9,860 nt of DNA from an uncultured Pseudomonadota bacterium (GTDB lineage: Bacteria > SAR324 > NAC60-12), in assembly GCA_913056375.1 (NCBI GenBank), contig CAJXNF010000074.1, forward strand, positions 1-9,860, in the 5' to 3' direction. Under the pieces are notes generated by a model, which ran no database searches, was not told the origin of the DNA, and saw only the letters and a list, made by a program, of their open reading frames with translations. Both the position numbers and the translations under genes were made by a program. Below are positions 7,057 through 9,860 of the stretch, one piece after another. Positions within the stretch are counted from its first letter, which is position 1, and the number at the start of each line of letters is the position of its first letter.

Positions 7057-8481
7057 TCAGTGATCAAAATCTTGAACTCTGTTTGAATAGGACTCTTCAA
7101 ACCGTTCCACGTCATCAAAACCGAGGTATTCACCCTGTTGAATTTCAAGTACCTGAAGGGAGATTTTGCCTGAGTTGCTCAGGCGGTGGGTGACAGTCCT
7201 AGGAATATGGATCGATTCATTTTCTGACAGTATATGGGTTTCCTGACCACGAATAACGTCAGCAGCTCCGCGTACAATCACCCAATGCTCACTTCGATGT
7301 CGATGGCGCTGACGGGATATGTATCTTCCGGGTTCTATCTCAAGAAGCCTCACACGATAAACACTGTTCTCAAGCAATGTGGTGGCACTACCCCAAGGCC
7401 TCAATACTCTTGTGTGGAACTTATATTCATGTCGATCACTCTCTTTCAGAGTGTCCACCAGGTGTTTCACATCTTGAGAGCGAGATAAATCACAGACTAG
7501 TAGCGCATCATCGGTTTCTACGATGACCAGGTTCTCTACCCCAATACTTGTGACTAGTTTTTTCGTGCTGAAGATTAACGAATTACTGGTCTCATGGGAA
7601 ATAACGTTTCCACGGAGGACATTTCCGTTCTCATCTTTTTCAGAAACTTGATAGATGCTCTCCCAACTTCCAAGGTCACTCCATCCCATTTCAACAGGAA
7701 GTACGGTTACCCGGTTGGACCGTTCCATCACGGCATAATCGACCGAAATGTTGGGGGACTTTTCAAATAGTTTGCTCACCTCTTCATCATTCAGCAAATC
7801 TGTAGAAGTTTCTTCTTCAAGGAATAATTTCGCCAATTCAGGAGCACAACTGGCAAATTCCTGCTTCCAGGTACGGACTGAAGCCATGAATATTCCTGCA
7901 TTCCAAGTATATTGTGAGGAAGCAACAAATTTCTCGGCTCTCTCCTGGCTCGGCTTTTCCAGAAATTTCTCAACTTTGAAGCCTGGCCCACAAGGTTCAC
8001 CCGCACAGATATAACCATAGCCCGTTTCAGGACGATCCGGCTTAATCCCAAAGGTTACTATGAAACCTTCGTCTGCGAGTTGCTGAGCTTGAAGAAGAGC
8101 TTCTTGGAAGCGATCTGGAGCTTGAATGAGATGGTCTGCTGCAAGAATCACTACCGGCTCATCAGCTTCCACATTCTTCAATGTTGATATACCCCAGAGC
8201 AGTGCAGGCGCAGTGTTCTTGGCTTGTGGTTCCAGCAATACTTGATGCGCTTTCAGATTCGGAATCACCTGCTCCATTTGCTGTCGTAGTTCAAACTCAT
8301 GGGTGGCAGAACCGATGACAACAATCTTCTCAGGGGGAACAATGGGGTCAAGTCTTCGACAAGTGTCTTGAAGAAGAGACTCGTGGGATGATCCCAAGTT
8401 CAGAAACTGCTTCGGACTCATTGTTCGACTGTAGGGCCAAAGCCGAGTTCCACTTCCCCCTGCCAGTATCATGGCAATCAT
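7057..8481 (-). CDS. manC: Mannose-1-phosphate guanylyltransferase / mannose-6-phosphate isomerase (bifunctional, type II)
   Basis: The 474-residue cytoplasmic enzyme makes GDP-mannose from mannose-1-phosphate and GTP and also interconverts fructose-6-phosphate and mannose-6-phosphate. GDP-mannose feeds O-antigen, exopolysaccharide or capsule sugars. The length is normal for ManC/AlgA/XanB. The nucleotidyltransferase domain (1 to about 285) has LAGGSGTRLWPYSR...PKQF (6-26), AADH (114-117), RPETGYGYI (150-158), FLEKP (173-177), WNAGIFM (193-199), SVDYAVMER and GWSDLGSW. A linker precedes the cupin isomerase domain (about 355-465), which has RPWG and the metal site QRHRHRSEHW (391-400). The usual LGEDDIVRFED motif is LGFDDVERFEE here, with Phe455 replacing an acidic residue. 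The start is well supported by AGGAG 7 nt upstream. The gene is divergent from the renalase-like gene across 141 bp and precedes the porin gene. algA and xanB are alternative names for such enzymes. Confidence 0.95.
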   Translation of the reverse strand: MIAMILAGGSGTRLWPYSRTMSPKQFLNLGSSHESLLQDTCRRLDPIVPPEKIVVIGSATHEFELRQQMEQVIPNLKAHQVLLEPQAKNTAPALLWGISTLKNVEADEPVVILAADHLIQAPDRFQEALLQAQQLADEGFIVTFGIKPDRPETGYGYICAGEPCGPGFKVEKFLEKPSQERAEKFVASSQYTWNAGIFMASVRTWKQEFASCAPELAKLFLEEETSTDLLNDEEVSKLFEKSPNISVDYAVMERSNRVTVLPVEMGWSDLGSWESIYQVSEKDENGNVLRGNVISHETSNSLIFSTKKLVTSIGVENLVIVETDDALLVCDLSRSQDVKHLVDTLKESDRHEYKFHTRVLRPWGSATTLLENSVYRVRLLEIEPGRYISRQRHRHRSEHWVIVRGAADVIRGQETHILSENESIHIPRTVTHRLSNSGKISLQVLEIQQGEYLGFDDVERFEESYSNRVQDFDH

Positions 8482-8622
8482 TCAGACACTCCTGAGGCTG
8501 ATTTTCTTGAAATGCGCTTGATTCTGCAAAAATTGTGGCAGGCAATATAGGACACTATTTTCCATCAACTAAGTTTTGAAAAATGAAAACTTCTAAAACC
8601 ATCACTCAACAAGGATTACGCT

Positions 8623-9588
8623 ATGGATCATTTTGAAATAGCAATTGTCGGCGCCGGTATTTCAGGTTTGATGGCGGCAACTTACCTAGCCGAAAAAGGC
8701 AAAAACTCGGTTCTTTTCGATAAAGGAAGAGGACCTGGTGGTAGAATGAGTACCAGGCGTTTTGGCGAATTCAGACTGGATCACGGTGCCCAATTTTTTA
8801 CAGTTCGCGATCCTCGTTTCGAGAAGTATGTCCAGAGTTGGGAGAAAGCTGGGGTAGCAAAAATTTGGTGCAAGGGGTTTTCTGGTACCGGTGATGGCCA
8901 TCCAAGATTTCGCGGTACTGAAGGAATGAACTCCATACCAAAATGGCTGGCTGGCCAACTTGATGTCAAAACAGGTCACAAAGTGAAATCTGTCCGATTC
9001 GTCAATCAATCCTGGCATTTAGATTTTGAAGAATCCCCCAGTGTGTCTGCAGATCAACTCTTGATGACTTCTCCAGTGCCCCAAACGATTGCGCTTCTAG
9101 AAGCTGGGCGGGTAGAACTTTCAACTTCTACCAAGAACTACCTTAGTTTGATTTCTTATGATCCATGCATTGCGATGATGGTTCTCCCCAAAGATCCTTT
9201 ATCTATGCCGGAACATGGAGGATGGCAAATCAATGAAGAGCCACTGCAATTTGTTGCGGACAATCAGCTCAAGGGGCTTCCAAATCCAGGGCAAGCCCTA
9301 ACTATTCACTTAGGCCCCCAAGCAAGTACTGAACATTGGGAAAGTGAGCCAGAAAAGCTGATTGAGTTAGTTAGAGGAGAGCTGAGAGAAAGAGGTAAAG
9401 AGCTTGATATCAAGGACATTCAAATACACCGCTGGCGCTACAGCCAGCCAGCTAGACTTCATGATGAGTCGTTTCTCGTGGCCGAGGGTGTCCCGAATTT
9501 AGTTTTTGCAGGAGACGCTTTTGCGGGACCAAAGATTGAAGGAGCCGCTCTATCTGGCTTATCAGCTGCTCAGGCTATGATCGCCTGA
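8623..9588 (+). CDS. Renalase-like FAD-dependent oxidoreductase
   Basis: The 321-residue soluble flavoprotein starts with a Rossmann dinucleotide-binding motif (IAIVGAGISGL, with G10, G12 and G15), then Asp33 at the end of the second strand. FDKGRGPGGRMSTRR follows at 32-46, then LDHGAQFFTVRDPRF. The C-terminus has the FAD-closing motif FAGDAFAGPKIEGAALSGLSAA. This series (GRGPGGRMS, DHGAQFFT, a central GMNSIPKWLAG, and RWRYSQPA near the end) closely follows bacterial renalase, which oxidises dihydro-NAD(P) isomers formed as side products and passes electrons to O2. Length matches the roughly 320-330 residues of that group. Assignment to renalase rather than another amine-oxidase-like flavoprotein is a family inference. 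AAGGA lies 7 nt before the ATG. The gene is divergent from manC with no apparent functional link, and its 3' end is followed by 44 bp with no clear terminator. Confidence 0.85.
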   Translation: MDHFEIAIVGAGISGLMAATYLAEKGKNSVLFDKGRGPGGRMSTRRFGEFRLDHGAQFFTVRDPRFEKYVQSWEKAGVAKIWCKGFSGTGDGHPRFRGTEGMNSIPKWLAGQLDVKTGHKVKSVRFVNQSWHLDFEESPSVSADQLLMTSPVPQTIALLEAGRVELSTSTKNYLSLISYDPCIAMMVLPKDPLSMPEHGGWQINEEPLQFVADNQLKGLPNPGQALTIHLGPQASTEHWESEPEKLIELVRGELRERGKELDIKDIQIHRWRYSQPARLHDESFLVAEGVPNLVFAGDAFAGPKIEGAALSGLSAAQAMIA

Positions 9589-9632
9589 ACAATTCTAGCT
9601 CATCAGAACCGATTGAAAACTGATAATACAAT

Positions 9633-9860
9633 TCAATTATTCTGTGCCGGGGCTGACTCGGTAGGAGCAGCATTTTGAGGATTATCCACCTTCTGCGGAG
9701 GTTCTGTTGAGGGTGCTAGGGCCGGAGCTGCCGTTTGCTCCAGATCTCTAGATGGAACTTCCTCTTCATTTGGAGGAATAACTACTCCATCAGCAGGGAT
9801 TTGTATTTCAGTCGCAGGTAAAAGAGGTTCCTCTACTCCCGGAACGACTGGAACTGCTTT
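9633..9860 (-). CDS. C-terminal tail of an unidentified protein, Pro/Glu/Ala-rich (5' part outside window)
   Basis: On the minus strand one frame stays open from the right edge to a TGA at 9633-9635, giving 75 residues. The start lies beyond the window. The translation is low-complexity and unstructured, rich in proline, glutamate, alanine and valine (for example VVPGVEEPLLPATEIQIPADG, shortened at either end; later PSTEPPQKVDNPQNAAPTES), and ends APAQNN. One other minus frame is broken by a stop codon near 9679 and the third near 9721; the + strand frame I read through is also broken. Such tails occur on many envelope, secretion or lipoprotein-type proteins, but nothing here identifies the family. 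It is convergent with the renalase-like gene, with 44 bp between stop codons. No membrane segment is visible in this part. Confidence 0.6.
   Translation of the reverse strand, partial: KAVPVVPGVEEPLLPATEIQIPADGVVIPPNEEEVPSRDLEQTAAPALAPSTEPPQKVDNPQNAAPTESAPAQNN

Noticed and set aside
8544..8570. Minus-strand -10-like TATATT upstream of manC
   Set aside because: The hexamer at the right distance upstream (TTAGTT) is a very poor -35 box, so the promoter is not supported.
8686..9018. Minus-strand open frame of 110 codons inside the renalase-like gene
   Set aside because: It lies wholly within a well-supported gene and its translation shows no recognisable motif; it is a shadow frame.
9589..9632. 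ATCAG ... CTGAT pairing as a terminator after the renalase-like gene
   Set aside because: The stem is only 5 bp, AT-rich, and has no T-run, so it is not convincing.

Overview
The window reads as an ordinary chromosomal segment of a Gram-negative bacterium. The evidence for an outer membrane is a signal-peptide-bearing beta-barrel porin ending in phenylalanine. Base composition looks moderate (roughly mid-40s % GC by eye, not computed) and coding density is high. Several intergenic gaps are very short and two gene pairs are convergent and nearly touching or overlapping. No tRNA, rRNA, IS element, phage gene or CRISPR array is visible. The mix of B12-dependent methionine synthase, a leucine biosynthesis gene and an OprP-type porin suits a free-living, possibly aquatic proteobacterium or related lineage; the species cannot be named from this sequence.

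Left part (1-2546): the 3' end of metH (cobalamin-dependent methionine synthase, reactivation domain) runs directly into metF (5,10-methylenetetrahydrofolate reductase). MetF makes the 5-methyl-THF that MetH consumes, so this is a compact methyl-branch operon. On the opposite strand, a 253-residue protein of uncertain function, possibly arrestin/Spo0M-like, ends inside metF with a 30 bp tail-to-tail overlap.

Middle part (2547-5886): a 204 bp divergent promoter region leads to leuB (3-isopropylmalate dehydrogenase). It holds a perfect 7-bp inverted repeat that overlaps a possible -35 box. LeuB is followed by a 97 bp gap with a strong 9-bp hairpin, then by a 654-residue two-TM cation channel with tandem RCK-like domains of the CASTOR/POLLUX (DMI1) type.

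Right part (5890-9860): on the minus strand, manC/algA (bifunctional GDP-mannose pyrophosphorylase/phosphomannose isomerase) lies 54 bp upstream of the OprP/OprO-like porin, which ends 3 bp from the channel gene. Divergent from manC is a renalase-like FAD oxidoreductase. The window closes with the proline/glutamate/alanine-rich C-terminal tail of an unidentified minus-strand gene.

I found no convincing new multi-gene system. The items most worth a second look are the CASTOR/POLLUX-like channel, the arrestin-like protein overlapping metF, the palindrome and short leucine-rich reading frame ahead of leuB, and the low-complexity protein tail at the right edge.
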